Shown here: positions 41,674 through 51,155 of the stretch, one piece after another
Numbering within the stretch: the stretch's first letter is position 1
How the letters are laid out: the number at the start of each line of letters is the position of its first letter
Source of the DNA: Pseudomonadota bacterium
GTDB lineage: Bacteria > Myxococcota_A > Polyangia > Polyangiales > Polyangiaceae
Length of the DNA stretch: 64,000 nucleotides
Direction: 5' to 3'
NCBI GenBank assembly: GCA_023423895.1
Contig: JAFAER010000106.1
Span: 1 to 64,000, forward strand
Notes under the pieces: model-generated
What the model saw: the letters and a program-made list of their open reading frames with translations, nothing else
Told to the model about the DNA's origin: nothing
Database searches by the model: none
Made by a program: the position numbers and the translations under genes

Positions 41674-43182
41674 ATGAGGAAGCTTCCCTGGGGTGCTTTC
41701 GCGCTGCTGGCCGCGACGGTGGGCGTGGTGAACGTGTTCGCGGGATGCGGAAGCGAGGGCATCGAGATCGGCGCACCGAATGACGCGGGTGACGGCTCGA
41801 CCTCCGACGGCAGCAGCTCCGATGAAGACAGCGGCCTCCGAGACGGCGGCGACTCCGACGTTTCGATCAACGAGGCTGGCGTCTGCAACATCGTCGGACA
41901 GTCCTGCACGAGCAGCGGCGAGTGCTGCACGTCGAACTGTGACGCAACGACGAACACGTGCGCGCCGAAGATCGAGTCGTGCAAGGACCCGGGCGTCCAG
42001 TGCGCTGCGCCGACGGAGTGCTGCACTGGCTCGTGCGTGAACGGGGCTTGCTCGGACAAGCAGTGCGTCCCGGACAAGCCGACGGCCGGCGTTTGCGGAC
42101 AAGACGGCGACTGCTGCAGCGGCATCTGCGAGGGCGGCACGTGCCGGAGCGTCAACCCCGGCCAGACGTGTCGAACCGCCGGCAATCCCTGCGCGGCCTC
42201 GAGCGAGTGCTGCTCGAACCTGTGCAACAACGGCATCTGCTCGGGAGCCGTGTCCTTCTGCACCCAGCAGGGCGACGTCTGCTCCACCAACGTCGACTGC
42301 TGTACCGGCAACTGCGCCAAGGCGGCCGGCAACATCACCGGCGTCTGCGGCGGGCCCCTCGGCGGCGGCGCGAGCCAGTGCAAGCCGAGCGGAACGGTCT
42401 GTGGTGTCGGGGCGGACGGTGGGCCCGGCGAGCCGGGGCAATGCGAGGTGTCGTGCTGCTCGCGGTCGTGTGGTCCGTACGGAGGGATGAACGGCTTCCG
42501 CGTCTGCCAGCCTCCGTCGGGATGCCGTCCGACCGGCGAGGTGTGCCGCGCCGACAGCGACTGCTGCGGATGGTCGGGGTCGCCCGATCCGAAGATGGGC
42601 TTCGTCCAGTGCAGCAAATCGAACGCGACCGACGAGTTCGGCCGCTGCAACAACGGCAATGCCTGCCGGGAGCCGGGCAGCATCTGCAAGGTGGGCGGCT
42701 CGGAGTCTTGCAGCGCCGAGAACAACTGCTGCGAGACGCTCAACCAGCCTTCCGGGAACTGCAACAGCAACCCCGCGAACTGCTGCGCGAAGGACGCGCT
42801 CGGCATCCCGCGCTGCCTCGTGAAGTACGTCGGCGACTGCTCCGTGCCGCCGCCGGCAGGCAGCGTGTGCGCGACGAGCGCCGACTGCTGCGGTAACCCG
42901 TGTGTCGACAACAAGTGCGGAGCGCCCGGCTCGTGCATCCCGAAGGGTGGTGAGTGCACGACGTCGGCCGATTGTTGCGCGGGCACGCCCTGCGTGCAGG
43001 CCCCGGGGTCGACCTCGGGCGTTTGCGGCGGGACGCTCCTCCCCGACGGCGGTGTCTCCGACGCAGGCGGCCCGTCCAGTCCCGACGCCGGGAACTGCGC
43101 GCTCTACGGTCAGATCTGCAACGTGTCGGCGGACTGTTGCAGCGACGTGCCCTGCACCGGTGGTCGCTGCCGGTATCCCTGA
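41674..43182 (+). CDS. Cys-rich repeat lipoprotein (knottin-like CC motifs)
   Basis: A 502-residue lipoprotein: signal peptide with lipobox VFAGC, an Asp/Ser-rich linker, and then some ten Cys-rich modules of about 35-50 residues. Each has a C...(E/D)CC...C...C layout, for example GQSCTSSGECCTSNC, GDVCSTNVDCCTGNC and GECTTSADCCAGTPC, which is the spacing seen in inhibitor-cystine-knot or dickkopf-like domains. GGAGG stands upstream of the ATG. The protein would be held on the outer membrane by lipid and stiffened by disulfides. Similar CC modules occur in the small lipoprotein at 63032. Confidence 0.87.
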   Translation: MRKLPWGAFALLAATVGVVNVFAGCGSEGIEIGAPNDAGDGSTSDGSSSDEDSGLRDGGDSDVSINEAGVCNIVGQSCTSSGECCTSNCDATTNTCAPKIESCKDPGVQCAAPTECCTGSCVNGACSDKQCVPDKPTAGVCGQDGDCCSGICEGGTCRSVNPGQTCRTAGNPCAASSECCSNLCNNGICSGAVSFCTQQGDVCSTNVDCCTGNCAKAAGNITGVCGGPLGGGASQCKPSGTVCGVGADGGPGEPGQCEVSCCSRSCGPYGGMNGFRVCQPPSGCRPTGEVCRADSDCCGWSGSPDPKMGFVQCSKSNATDEFGRCNNGNACREPGSICKVGGSESCSAENNCCETLNQPSGNCNSNPANCCAKDALGIPRCLVKYVGDCSVPPPAGSVCATSADCCGNPCVDNKCGAPGSCIPKGGECTTSADCCAGTPCVQAPGSTSGVCGGTLLPDGGVSDAGGPSSPDAGNCALYGQICNVSADCCSDVPCTGGRCRYP

Positions 43183-43219
43183 AGCGAAGTGCAGACGTGT
43201 TCAACCCGAAAGGTCGCGA

Positions 43220-44680
43220 ATGAGACGCTTCGTCCTCCTCGTGTGTTCGATCGCCATGCCGCTCGGACTGGCGACGGTGGCTCAGGGCTGCGGAAGTGAT
43301 GACGGTGCGTCGACGTTCGGCACGTCGAGCGGAACGAGCGGCTCGAGCGGTTGTGTCGGCTTCGGATGCAACCAGGAGAACGACGGCGGAAAGCTGGGAT
43401 GCCAGGGCCTCGAGTGCAACCAGCGTGACTGCACCGGCCAGTCGAAGACCACGCTCACGGGCAAGGTCTTCGACCCGGCCGGAAAGGTCCCGCTCTACAA
43501 CGTCGTCGTCTACGTGCCGAACGGCGAAACCGCTCCGATCACGAGCGGCATCGGTCCCACGTGCGATCGTTGCGATGGGAGCGTCTCCGGAGCTCCCATC
43601 GCGCTGACGACGACCAACGCCAGTGGCGAGTTTCGGCTGGAGGACGTCCCTGCCGACACGGACTTCCCGCTCGTGATGCAGATCGGGAAGTGGCGCCGAA
43701 AGGTGACGATCCCCAAGGTCGCGGCGTGTCAGCGCGCCGTCGCGGACGCCGCCGTCACGCGCCTTCCGCGCAATCGTGCCGAAGGTGACATCCCGCGGAT
43801 CGCGCTCACGACGGGCTCGGCCGATCCGCTCGAGTGTCTGCTCCGGAAGATCGGCCTCGACGACTCCGAGTTCGGCGTAGGCGGCTCGGATGCGCGCGTT
43901 CATCTCTACACGGGGGCCGGCACGGCGCCGGCGTCGCCCACGTCGTCGTTCACCGGCGGAGAGGCATTCGGGCAGGCGGCGTCGCTCTGGAGCAGCGTCG
44001 ACGAGCTGAAGAACTACGACATCGTGCTCCTGTCCTGCGAAGGCGGCGAGCACGAGGCGAACAAGCCGCAGACATCGAGACAGGCGCTGTACGACTACGC
44101 GAAGGTCGGCGGACGCGTCTTCACCTCGCACTATCATCACTACTGGTTCTCGAACTCTCCCGCGCCGGAAGTGAAGGGCGTCGCCACCTGGACGAACGAC
44201 TTCACCTGCAAGGGCGGAGGATGCACGTTCGAGCCGGAGCCTGCTTCGAACGTCATCGTCAATGCGACGGTGAACACGTCGTTCGCGAAGGGGGCCGCCA
44301 TGAGGGAGTGGCTGAAGAACACCGGATCGCTAACGGGCCCCGGCGAGACGCTGCCGATCATGGAGGCTCGTCACAACGTCAACGCGGTCACGTCGAGCGC
44401 GCTCTCCTGGATGACGATCCAGAACCCTGCCGCGGGCAACAAGGTCGCGCACGAATACGTCAGCTTCAACACGCCGGTCGGCGCGCCGGACGATCAGGTC
44501 TGCGGGAGGGTGGTGTACAGTGACCTGCACGTCGGTGCGGGTGACAGCACCGGCGTCCCGTTTCCGAGCGGCTGCACGACGCCGGAGCTGACGCCACAGC
44601 AGAAGGCGCTCGAGTTCATGCTCTTCGACCTGTCGTCGTGCATCCAGAAGGATGACCTTCCGCCCGTCCTTCCGAAGTAG
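43220..44680 (+). CDS. Lipoprotein with carboxypeptidase-regulatory-like and ThuA-like regions
   Basis: A 486-residue lipoprotein from ATG 43220 (AAAGG upstream). Signal peptide and a lipobox-like LATVAQGC, a Ser/Gly-rich linker with several Cys, then a region (about 75-180) with TTLTGKVFDPAGKVPLYNVVVYVP and ASGEFRLEDVPADTDFPL, the form of carboxypeptidase-regulatory-like/transthyretin-type beta-sandwiches. Next comes LKNYDIVLLSCEGGEHEAN...GGRVFTSHYHHYWF, similar to a ThuA/glutamine-amidotransferase fold, followed by a beta-rich part. No enzyme activity is assured. It lies 37 bp after the Cys-rich lipoprotein, so the two are probably cotranscribed. Confidence 0.8.
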   Translation: MRRFVLLVCSIAMPLGLATVAQGCGSDDGASTFGTSSGTSGSSGCVGFGCNQENDGGKLGCQGLECNQRDCTGQSKTTLTGKVFDPAGKVPLYNVVVYVPNGETAPITSGIGPTCDRCDGSVSGAPIALTTTNASGEFRLEDVPADTDFPLVMQIGKWRRKVTIPKVAACQRAVADAAVTRLPRNRAEGDIPRIALTTGSADPLECLLRKIGLDDSEFGVGGSDARVHLYTGAGTAPASPTSSFTGGEAFGQAASLWSSVDELKNYDIVLLSCEGGEHEANKPQTSRQALYDYAKVGGRVFTSHYHHYWFSNSPAPEVKGVATWTNDFTCKGGGCTFEPEPASNVIVNATVNTSFAKGAAMREWLKNTGSLTGPGETLPIMEARHNVNAVTSSALSWMTIQNPAAGNKVAHEYVSFNTPVGAPDDQVCGRVVYSDLHVGAGDSTGVPFPSGCTTPELTPQQKALEFMLFDLSSCIQKDDLPPVLPK

Positions 44681-44744
44681 GCGCTCGACCTCGAGATCGA
44701 GGGCGCATGCAAACGCTTTGGCCTCGGCTCGTGTCTGGTCGATA

Positions 44745-45425
44745 ATGTCCATCGTGGGTGGGTGCTTTCGTTTTCACGCAGGGCCGCAGCCCCAAAGACG
44801 CCGTGTCGTTCGATACGGTCTGGCGCTGGTGGCGCTCGTAGCGAGCGCCGCGTGTGCCTCGGAGAATCCTCCCGTCTCGGGGTCGACCTCGACCTCGGGC
44901 ACGCGTAACGATGCAGGGGCGTCGCCCTCGACCTCGGCGCCGCCGACGGGCGGGAGTGACGGCAGCGCGCCGACGGACGGCGGCGACGCGGGGGACGGCG
45001 GAACGTGTCTCGGAGATGCTCCCGACGGTGGTGCTGCAGTCTGTCCCTCCGCCGGGCCGTGCGGGGAGCCGTGCGCGCGCATTCTCGTCCACTACAAGGG
45101 CGCAGTCGCGCGCGCTGCGGTCGAGTGCATCGGCACGCTGCCCTCGTGCGAGAACGCCGCCGACGTCATCCCGTGCGTGGACCAGGCGCTCGCGCGTGCG
45201 TGTCCGGACTCCACCGCGCCCTCGTTCTGCGGACCACTGGTCACGACCTGCGACCCCGAGGCTGGAGACGCAGGGACGATGATCAGCCAGCAGGGCTGCG
45301 AGCTCTTCGCGAACGGGCTCTCCAGCGCTGGGCGAGCGGTGCTCCAAGCGTGCTTCGAGGAGAAGATCGCCGCGGGAACCTGCCCGACGGAGGTCGGCGC
45401 GTGTGCCGACGAAATCCGCCGATGA
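44745..45425 (+). CDS. Lipoprotein-like hypothetical protein with Cys-rich C-terminus
   Basis: A 226-residue product with a candidate signal peptide LALVALVASAACASE (lipobox SAAC), a long Thr/Ser/Gly/Asp-rich linker (GASPSTSAPPTGGSDGS) and a C-terminal helical domain of about 130 residues with ten Cys, in patterns such as CGEPCARILVHYKGAVARAAVECI and CFEEKIAAGTCPTEVGAC. The start is uncertain: ATG 44745 or the GTG at 44754; a longer frame opens upstream but is Arg/Ser-rich. No family recognised. Confidence 0.6.
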   Translation: MSIVGGCFRFHAGPQPQRRRVVRYGLALVALVASAACASENPPVSGSTSTSGTRNDAGASPSTSAPPTGGSDGSAPTDGGDAGDGGTCLGDAPDGGAAVCPSAGPCGEPCARILVHYKGAVARAAVECIGTLPSCENAADVIPCVDQALARACPDSTAPSFCGPLVTTCDPEAGDAGTMISQQGCELFANGLSSAGRAVLQACFEEKIAAGTCPTEVGACADEIRR

Positions 45426-45613
45426 CCGATTCCACCGTGGCTCGGCGCAAGACCTCCGCAAAGACTTCTGCCGACACGGAAATCATTTCATGTCGCGCCG
45501 ATCACGTGGCCGCAGAAGGACTCGGGAAAACGCCGGCGCCCGCGGGCGCTCGATTTGCATGCTCGCGAGGGACGCTTCATCATCGAGCGACCCATCGCTC
45601 CAAGGCGGGAGAG

Positions 45614-47923
45614 ATGCCTTCGGTTCGACGTCTGTTTGCGCTGCTCGCCGTCGTGGCGGTCGTGGTCACGGCCGTGGTCTCGTGCGGAAGTCGCCCGGAC
45701 GCCGCCGGGGACGGCACGTGGGTGACGAGCCAGGACTGCGTGGACACGGGGTGCGCCTGCACGCCGGGGACCCAGATCGCCTGCGGGGTGAAGGTCAGCG
45801 GCGATCAGAATTTCGTCTGGTGTTACCAGGGCACGCGCACGTGCGGGCCGGACGGACGTTACGGGGAGTGCCTCGACGGCACGGTGGAGGCGCGCTCGGT
45901 CACCACGCTCTCGGGCCCGACCGCGGGGATCCAGCCGCTCGGTCTCGGGACGCCGATGGCGTGTGCCTCCGTCAGCGGCAATCCGCTCCCGGCGACGACC
46001 CTTCCGGCGTGCGCTACGAACGGCAGCGGGAGCAGCACATCGTGCGACTGCACCGGTCCGGGGACCACCTGCGGCGTGCATTGCACGAACACGGCTTGCT
46101 CCGCCGTCGCCCGCGCGGGAAAGGTCGCGGACTTCCGGTGCAACAGCGTGAGCGGCACGCCGTGCAACTTCCAGTGCGAGCCGGGATCGACTTGCGACGT
46201 CCAGTGCAACGCCTCGAACTGCGACGTCACGTGTCCGCCTGGCGCGCAGTGCAACGTCTCCTGTTACGCGTCGACCTGCAACCTGACGTGCGCGACTGGC
46301 GCGTGCAACACGACCTGCACCGGCGGCGCGACCTGCAACACGACGACCATCGCCAGTGATGGTGGACCGACGCCCTCGAACGGCCTCAATCCCTGCGACC
46401 CGTATTGCCACGTGACGAGCGACACGCCCGGTGGCTTCGACGCCGGCGCTGCGTTCGAGATGCGCGATGGCGGCATCGTCGTCGCTGCGTGTGGCGACGG
46501 CGTCCTCCGCAACATCGAGGAGTGCGACGACGGCAACAATACGAACGGGGACGGCTGCTCGAGCTCGTGTGTGGTCGAGCTCGGCTACCAGTGCCCCACG
46601 CCCGGCGCGCCGTGCGTCGCGACGACGTGCGGGAACGGCGTCCGCGAAGGTGCCGAGCAATGCGACGACGGGAACCTCCGGCCTTACGACGGCTGCTCGC
46701 CGACCTGTCAGCGAGAGGCCGTCTGTCCGAACGGGACCTGCATCGCCGTCTGTGGCGACGGCCTCAAGTTCCCGAGCGAACAGTGCGACGACGGCAACAT
46801 CCGCGATGGTGACGGTTGCTCGTCGACGTGCACCATCGAGCCCGGGACCTCGTGCGTGGTCGAGACGGCGGCGCTCCCCGCGACAATCCAGGTGCCCGTC
46901 ATCTATCGCGACTTCACCCCGTCGACGAACCCCGACTTCGAGAAGTTCTGCTGCGGCGTCACCCCCGGTATCGTCCGGAACACCCTCGGCGCCGATGGGC
47001 GGCCGGTGTTCAATGCGACGCAGGGGATGGTGACGAACGCGGCCTCGTTCGATCAATGGTACCGGGACACGTCCGCGAGTCGCGTCATCCTCGGATCGAT
47101 CACGCTCGCTCGGCAGGCGGACAATTCGTATCGGTTCAACTCGAACGACTTCTTCCCCATCAACGGGCAAGGCTTCGGCAACTACGCGGCCACGGGGAAG
47201 AACTTCCACTTCACGAGCGAGCTCCGGTACCCGTTCACATTTGCTGGCGGCGAGGTCCTCGACTTCACGGGAGACGATGACGTCTTCGTGTTCATCAACG
47301 GTAGGCTTGCCGTCGATCTCGGAGGCGTTCACGGCGCCACCAACGGAAGCGTCACGTTGAACGCGGCCACCGCCACGTCGCTGGGGCTCGTCGTTGGCGG
47401 GACGTACGAGATCGTCGTCTTCCAGGCGGAACGACGGACCACGCAGAGCAACTACCGGCTCACGCTGCGCGGCTTCGAGCGTGCGCGCTCGGTCTGCAAT
47501 CCACCGTCGAGCCTCACCGTCGTTCGCGATTTCGAGGCGACGTGTGCGACCGGAGAGGTGCCGGTCTGGCAGCTCTTCCGCTGGCGCGCCGCCGTTCCGA
47601 CGGGCACGTCGATCGACTTCCGAGCCGCCACGGCCGATACGACCGCTGCGTTGCCGACGACTCCGGCCGCCGCTCCGGCGACGGTCCCGATCGGAAGCGC
47701 CACGCCCGCCAACAGCCCGTCGTCGGGGCCCGTCGTCTGGAGGAATGATGTCGACCCCGGACCGCCGCCCACACCCGTGCCCGTCGCGCGCCGGCTCGAG
47801 ACGATCGGCGGCACCTCGTCCAAGCGATGGCTGCGTGTCTTCATGACGTTCAACCCGCAAGGCCCGAACTCGCCTCGCCTCGACGAGTGGCAACAGCTGT
47901 TCAGCTGTGTCCCCGGCGAGTGA
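45614..47923 (+). CDS. Fibro-slime domain lipoprotein with CDDGN Cys repeats
   Basis: A 769-residue lipoprotein: lipobox VTAVVSC, two Cys-rich parts, the first with CDVQCNASNCDVTCPPGAQC-type CxxxC spacing, and three DUF4215 repeats (CGDGVLRNIEECDDGNN and similar), then a fibro-slime domain (about 430-630) with VIYRDFTPSTNPDFEKF, FDQWYRDTSASRV and LDFTGDDDVFVFINGRLAVD, the PA14-like strand pair typical of such domains. The C-terminal part is beta-rich. Fibro-slime domains occur in Dictyostelium slime and in bacterial carbohydrate-binding surface proteins; this product is probably part of a surface or matrix layer. Start ATG 45614, near a GGGAGAG. Confidence 0.88.
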   Translation: MPSVRRLFALLAVVAVVVTAVVSCGSRPDAAGDGTWVTSQDCVDTGCACTPGTQIACGVKVSGDQNFVWCYQGTRTCGPDGRYGECLDGTVEARSVTTLSGPTAGIQPLGLGTPMACASVSGNPLPATTLPACATNGSGSSTSCDCTGPGTTCGVHCTNTACSAVARAGKVADFRCNSVSGTPCNFQCEPGSTCDVQCNASNCDVTCPPGAQCNVSCYASTCNLTCATGACNTTCTGGATCNTTTIASDGGPTPSNGLNPCDPYCHVTSDTPGGFDAGAAFEMRDGGIVVAACGDGVLRNIEECDDGNNTNGDGCSSSCVVELGYQCPTPGAPCVATTCGNGVREGAEQCDDGNLRPYDGCSPTCQREAVCPNGTCIAVCGDGLKFPSEQCDDGNIRDGDGCSSTCTIEPGTSCVVETAALPATIQVPVIYRDFTPSTNPDFEKFCCGVTPGIVRNTLGADGRPVFNATQGMVTNAASFDQWYRDTSASRVILGSITLARQADNSYRFNSNDFFPINGQGFGNYAATGKNFHFTSELRYPFTFAGGEVLDFTGDDDVFVFINGRLAVDLGGVHGATNGSVTLNAATATSLGLVVGGTYEIVVFQAERRTTQSNYRLTLRGFERARSVCNPPSSLTVVRDFEATCATGEVPVWQLFRWRAAVPTGTSIDFRAATADTTAALPTTPAAAPATVPIGSATPANSPSSGPVVWRNDVDPGPPPTPVPVARRLETIGGTSSKRWLRVFMTFNPQGPNSPRLDEWQQLFSCVPGE

Positions 47924-48045
47924 GCCACGAGCGCGGAGGCGGCGAAGCACGAGACGACGCACACGGCTGATCACGTGTAGGGACCGAAGCTCCGCAAAGA
48001 TGTGCGGCTCTGACCTCTTTGCCGGACGTCGAGGCGTTCACGGTG

Positions 48046-48064
48046 CAGGGGAGCTGCTCCCCTG
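48046..48064. terminator. Hairpin downstream of the fibro-slime gene
   Basis: Perfect 8-bp arms CAGGGGAG/CTCCCCTG with a 3-nt loop, 122 bp after the stop. No T-run follows, so intrinsic termination is uncertain; a second hairpin (6-bp arms CTCGCT/AGCGAG, 48085-48104) follows. Confidence 0.4.
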
Positions 48065-48164
48065 AGGCGACAGCTCTTGCAGCGCTCGCTCTCGCGCTAG
48101 CGAGATCCTCGTTGCGTCACTGAAGCGCCGCGAACACGCGCCGTTTCATCGAGCGAGGGAGAAG

Positions 48165-48533
48165 ATGAATCGTTTCTACGCTGCGCTCGCGTGCAGCTTG
48201 CTCGGCGTGATGGTTGGCGCATGCGGTGCGGGGGATCGCCCGCCGGCCGCTGGTGAGGTTGCAGACGAAGCCTCGGAAGCCGTGCCGCTCGTGCCGGCCC
48301 GGCCTCGTTCCGGCACGGCGGTACGTGCCTGCGAGCCGGGCACGCCCCGGGACTGTCTCCTCACCTACATCGAAGGCAACCGGAAGAACTGCTTCCAGTC
48401 GACACAGTTCTGCAAGGCGAACGGCACCGGCTGGCTCGCTTGCGGAGAACCGGCCGAGCCACCGCTGCCTCCTGCGTCTCCGGACGAGGACGAGGACGCC
48501 GGAGCCGAGGATGAACCGCTGCCGCTCGACTGA
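48165..48533 (+). CDS. Small lipoprotein, 122 residues
   Basis: A good ribosome binding site (GAGGGAGAA) precedes ATG 48165. The product has a signal peptide with lipobox VMVGAC, a short domain with five Cys around CEPGTPRDCLLTYIEG and CFQSTQFCKANG, and an acidic Pro-rich tail (DEDEDAGAEDEP). It ends 7 bp before the convergent kinase gene. Family not recognised; it completes the run of exported proteins. Confidence 0.72.
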   Translation: MNRFYAALACSLLGVMVGACGAGDRPPAAGEVADEASEAVPLVPARPRSGTAVRACEPGTPRDCLLTYIEGNRKNCFQSTQFCKANGTGWLACGEPAEPPLPPASPDEDEDAGAEDEPLPLD

Positions 48534-48539
48534 GCGCGA

Positions 48540-51155
48540 TCAGGAAGACTGCGTGAGGAGCCCACGCAGCTGCCCGCGCAGCGGCTCGGGGCTGCGCTCG
48601 GCACGTTCGGCGACGAGCCCGCGATAGGGCTTGCCGCCGATCGTCAGGAGCGAGCGTGCCATCGCAATCACGACCGCATCCTGCTTCGACAAGGTGGTCG
48701 CCGTGCTTCGCTGCGAATCGGGGATCGCCGCGTCGCGCTGCGGGGTGAGAAGCTGCGCGAGCAGGGACACCGCTGGCTGCCGAGCCGTGTCCGAGGCATG
48801 TGCGAGCGCTAGAGCTGCAGCGGCGCGGACCTCTTCTCCGGCCGGCACCCGGCGCGTCAGGATCGCGTGCAGACGCGGCACGAGGTGCTCGTCGATCGCG
48901 TGGAGCTGCCGGAGTCCCGCGATGCCCGCGACGCGCACGACATCCTCCTTGCTCGACACCATCGCGACGAAGACGGGCTTCGCGCGTTCGCCCCAGAGCT
49001 TGATGAGCGCCGCGGCGGCAGCGCGACAGATGCCGGAGTGCGGCCACCGGAGGTACTTGAGCACGACGTGCCCGGCGGATTCGTCTCCGACGATCGCGAC
49101 GCAGAGCAGGAGGTCCTCGGCGAGCTCGAGCGTCGCGGCGTTCGGCTGCGCGGTCGCCGCGATCTTCTCGAGCGACGCTTTGACGACAGGCCACGCCTTC
49201 GGTCCGAAGTCCTTGAGCACCGTCACGAACAGCGGGCGGACGGCGGCGACGCGTGCGAGCTTCACACGCGCGCCGTAGAGCCCGTACGCTCCAGCGACGC
49301 CCGCGTTGACGAGAAGACGGCGCGCCTTGTCGCGCTTGTCGGCCGGGCCGTTGAGGAGCTGCTCGGCGATCTGAACGAGGATGGCGGGGTCTTCGAAGAC
49401 CCGCAGGAGCTTCGTCGCGGACCAGGCGCGCGATCCGACCGCGCCGCTGCCCTCGGAGGCGATCCCATGAATCGTGCTCGAGACACGCCAGAGGGCGTCG
49501 ACCTCACCGCGGTGTGCGAGCACCTTGACCGCGCCTTCGAGCTTCTGGGCCGCGTGGGCGAACGCTGTCGGGTCCGTCGTCTGTCCCAGCCTCGTCGTCC
49601 ACGCGACGACGTTCTGGGCGAGCGCATCGGCCACGACGTCCGGCGACGTCGGAGGCGGCTGCGGCGCCGTCCCGGCCGTGCTCGGGGGCGCGGCCTGCGC
49701 CGTTGCATAAACAGGACCGCGCTCGAGCCACGCCGGTGCATCGGGCACCTTCTTCGCTGCGAGCATCTTCCCCGAGGAGTTGTCGTCGTCGGGCAGTGTC
49801 GGGAGCTTCCCGCGCGGCGGAGCGGCGGGCCGGAACTCGTCGGCCGTGGGCACCTCGCGCATCGACGGCGGCACCGGCGAGGCTTCGACCTGCACCGGGT
49901 CGAGGAGGCGCCGGAGGTCGGCGCGAAGCTCGCGCATCGATTGATGGCGATCCTGCGGCTCCTTCGAGAGCGCCTTCATGATGATGCTCTCGAGGAGCGG
50001 ATCGACGGACGGACTGACCTTCGAGGGCGGCAGCGGCGGCGTGAACTGATGTTTGTTGAGCAGCTGCGTCGGCCGGTCGGCGGTGAACGGCACCTGGCCC
50101 GTCGCGAGCTCGTAGAGGACGACGCCGCAGGCGTAGATGTCGCTCCGGGCGTCGAGCTCGTCCGAGCGGCATTGCTCCGGGGACATGTACTCGGGCGTGC
50201 CGGCGACGACGCCCTCTTCGTCGGCGGGCACGGCGCGGTGGAGGGCAATGCCGAAGTCGCAGACCTTCACGACCTCCATCGGCCGTCCGTCGTCGTCCTG
50301 GCTCGGGACGAGGACGAGGTTCTCCGGCTTGATGTCGCGATGGACGATGCCGCGGGCGTGCGCGTGGGAGAGCCCGGCGCACACCTGCATCATGATGGCG
50401 GCGATGCGCGGTCCGGGCAGCCTGCGCTGCTTCTCGAGCACGCTCCTCAGCTCGACGCCATCGAGGTACTCCATCGCGAAGTAGAGCTGGCCGTCGGGTT
50501 CCTGGCCGAAGTCGATGACGCGCGTGATGTTCGGGTGGTCGAGGCGGCTCGCCGCGAGCGCCTCGGCGTAGAACCGGCGACAGAAGTCGATGTCGCTCTG
50601 GAAGGACTCGTGCAGCACCTTCACGGCGACGGGCATCATCAGCTCTCGATGCCGGGCCTTGTAGACTGCACCTACTCCGCCACGGCCGATGAGCTGCTCG
50701 ATGACGAGCTTGCCGCCCGCGAGCGCTCGACCGATCTTCGAGTCGTGCGCGGCGTCTTCCGTTGGTAGTGGGCCGACGTGCGAGAGGTCCTTGGTGTGGC
50801 TCTCGCTGAGGGTCATGCTCGTCTGCGAGCGGCGACCGCGGACGACGTCCCGGCTCGCGAGTGCCCGCGGGGGCTGACGAGGCGCGGCGTGCTCTGCATC
50901 CTTCATGGGCTGCAGCCGGAGCGGGAAGCCGTCGTCGGTCGGCGGCCCGAGCGGCTGGGCGATGTAGAAGAAGGGCTCCGCGTACGGGGTGTGGACCTCG
51001 AGGACGTGGGCGGCAGCGCTGACGGGTGCCGTCTCGAGCGGGACCCAGACTCGGCCTCCGGTGAACGCGGCTGCATCCAGGACCTCACGCGCCTCGTCGT
51101 CCGCGAGGTCGGCGACGAGCACCGGCAGCAGGTCGTCGGGCGGGAGCGTCTGCAT
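48540..51155 (-). CDS. Ser/Thr protein kinase with N-terminal extension and HEAT-like tail
   Basis: An 871-residue Pkn2-type kinase. Residues about 1-85 form a PilZ-like or related beta-rich domain. The kinase domain (about 150-420) has the Gly loop IGRGGVGAVYKA, VAVKVL (Lys), HRDIKPEN, DFG and GTPEYMSPEQ, all intact. A Pro-rich linker is followed by a helical region (about 540-870) with recurring WPHSGICRAAAAALIKLWG and VRVAGIAGLRQLHAIDEH, like HEAT repeats. No transmembrane segment is obvious, so it is probably cytoplasmic. A substrate is not evident; the HEAT-like tail may bring partners together. It resembles in style the tail of the protein at 37224. Confidence 0.9.
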   Translation of the reverse strand: MQTLPPDDLLPVLVADLADDEAREVLDAAAFTGGRVWVPLETAPVSAAAHVLEVHTPYAEPFFYIAQPLGPPTDDGFPLRLQPMKDAEHAAPRQPPRALASRDVVRGRRSQTSMTLSESHTKDLSHVGPLPTEDAAHDSKIGRALAGGKLVIEQLIGRGGVGAVYKARHRELMMPVAVKVLHESFQSDIDFCRRFYAEALAASRLDHPNITRVIDFGQEPDGQLYFAMEYLDGVELRSVLEKQRRLPGPRIAAIMMQVCAGLSHAHARGIVHRDIKPENLVLVPSQDDDGRPMEVVKVCDFGIALHRAVPADEEGVVAGTPEYMSPEQCRSDELDARSDIYACGVVLYELATGQVPFTADRPTQLLNKHQFTPPLPPSKVSPSVDPLLESIIMKALSKEPQDRHQSMRELRADLRRLLDPVQVEASPVPPSMREVPTADEFRPAAPPRGKLPTLPDDDNSSGKMLAAKKVPDAPAWLERGPVYATAQAAPPSTAGTAPQPPPTSPDVVADALAQNVVAWTTRLGQTTDPTAFAHAAQKLEGAVKVLAHRGEVDALWRVSSTIHGIASEGSGAVGSRAWSATKLLRVFEDPAILVQIAEQLLNGPADKRDKARRLLVNAGVAGAYGLYGARVKLARVAAVRPLFVTVLKDFGPKAWPVVKASLEKIAATAQPNAATLELAEDLLLCVAIVGDESAGHVVLKYLRWPHSGICRAAAAALIKLWGERAKPVFVAMVSSKEDVVRVAGIAGLRQLHAIDEHLVPRLHAILTRRVPAGEEVRAAAALALAHASDTARQPAVSLLAQLLTPQRDAAIPDSQRSTATTLSKQDAVVIAMARSLLTIGGKPYRGLVAERAERSPEPLRGQLRGLLTQSS

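Noticed and set aside
41109..42986. 625-codon minus-strand ORF opposite the Cys-rich lipoprotein
   Set aside because: Ser/Pro/Gln/His-rich translation that arises from reading Cys codons backwards; the plus strand has a signal peptide and regular Cys modules.
45488..47974. 828-codon minus-strand ORF across the fibro-slime gene
   Set aside because: Arg/Val/Ala-rich translation without domains, while the plus strand has clear DUF4215 and fibro-slime motifs.
48085..48104. CTCGCT/AGCGAG hairpin matching the one at 21850 as a repeat family
   Set aside because: Only 6-bp arms and different loops; the match is expected by chance in GC-rich DNA.
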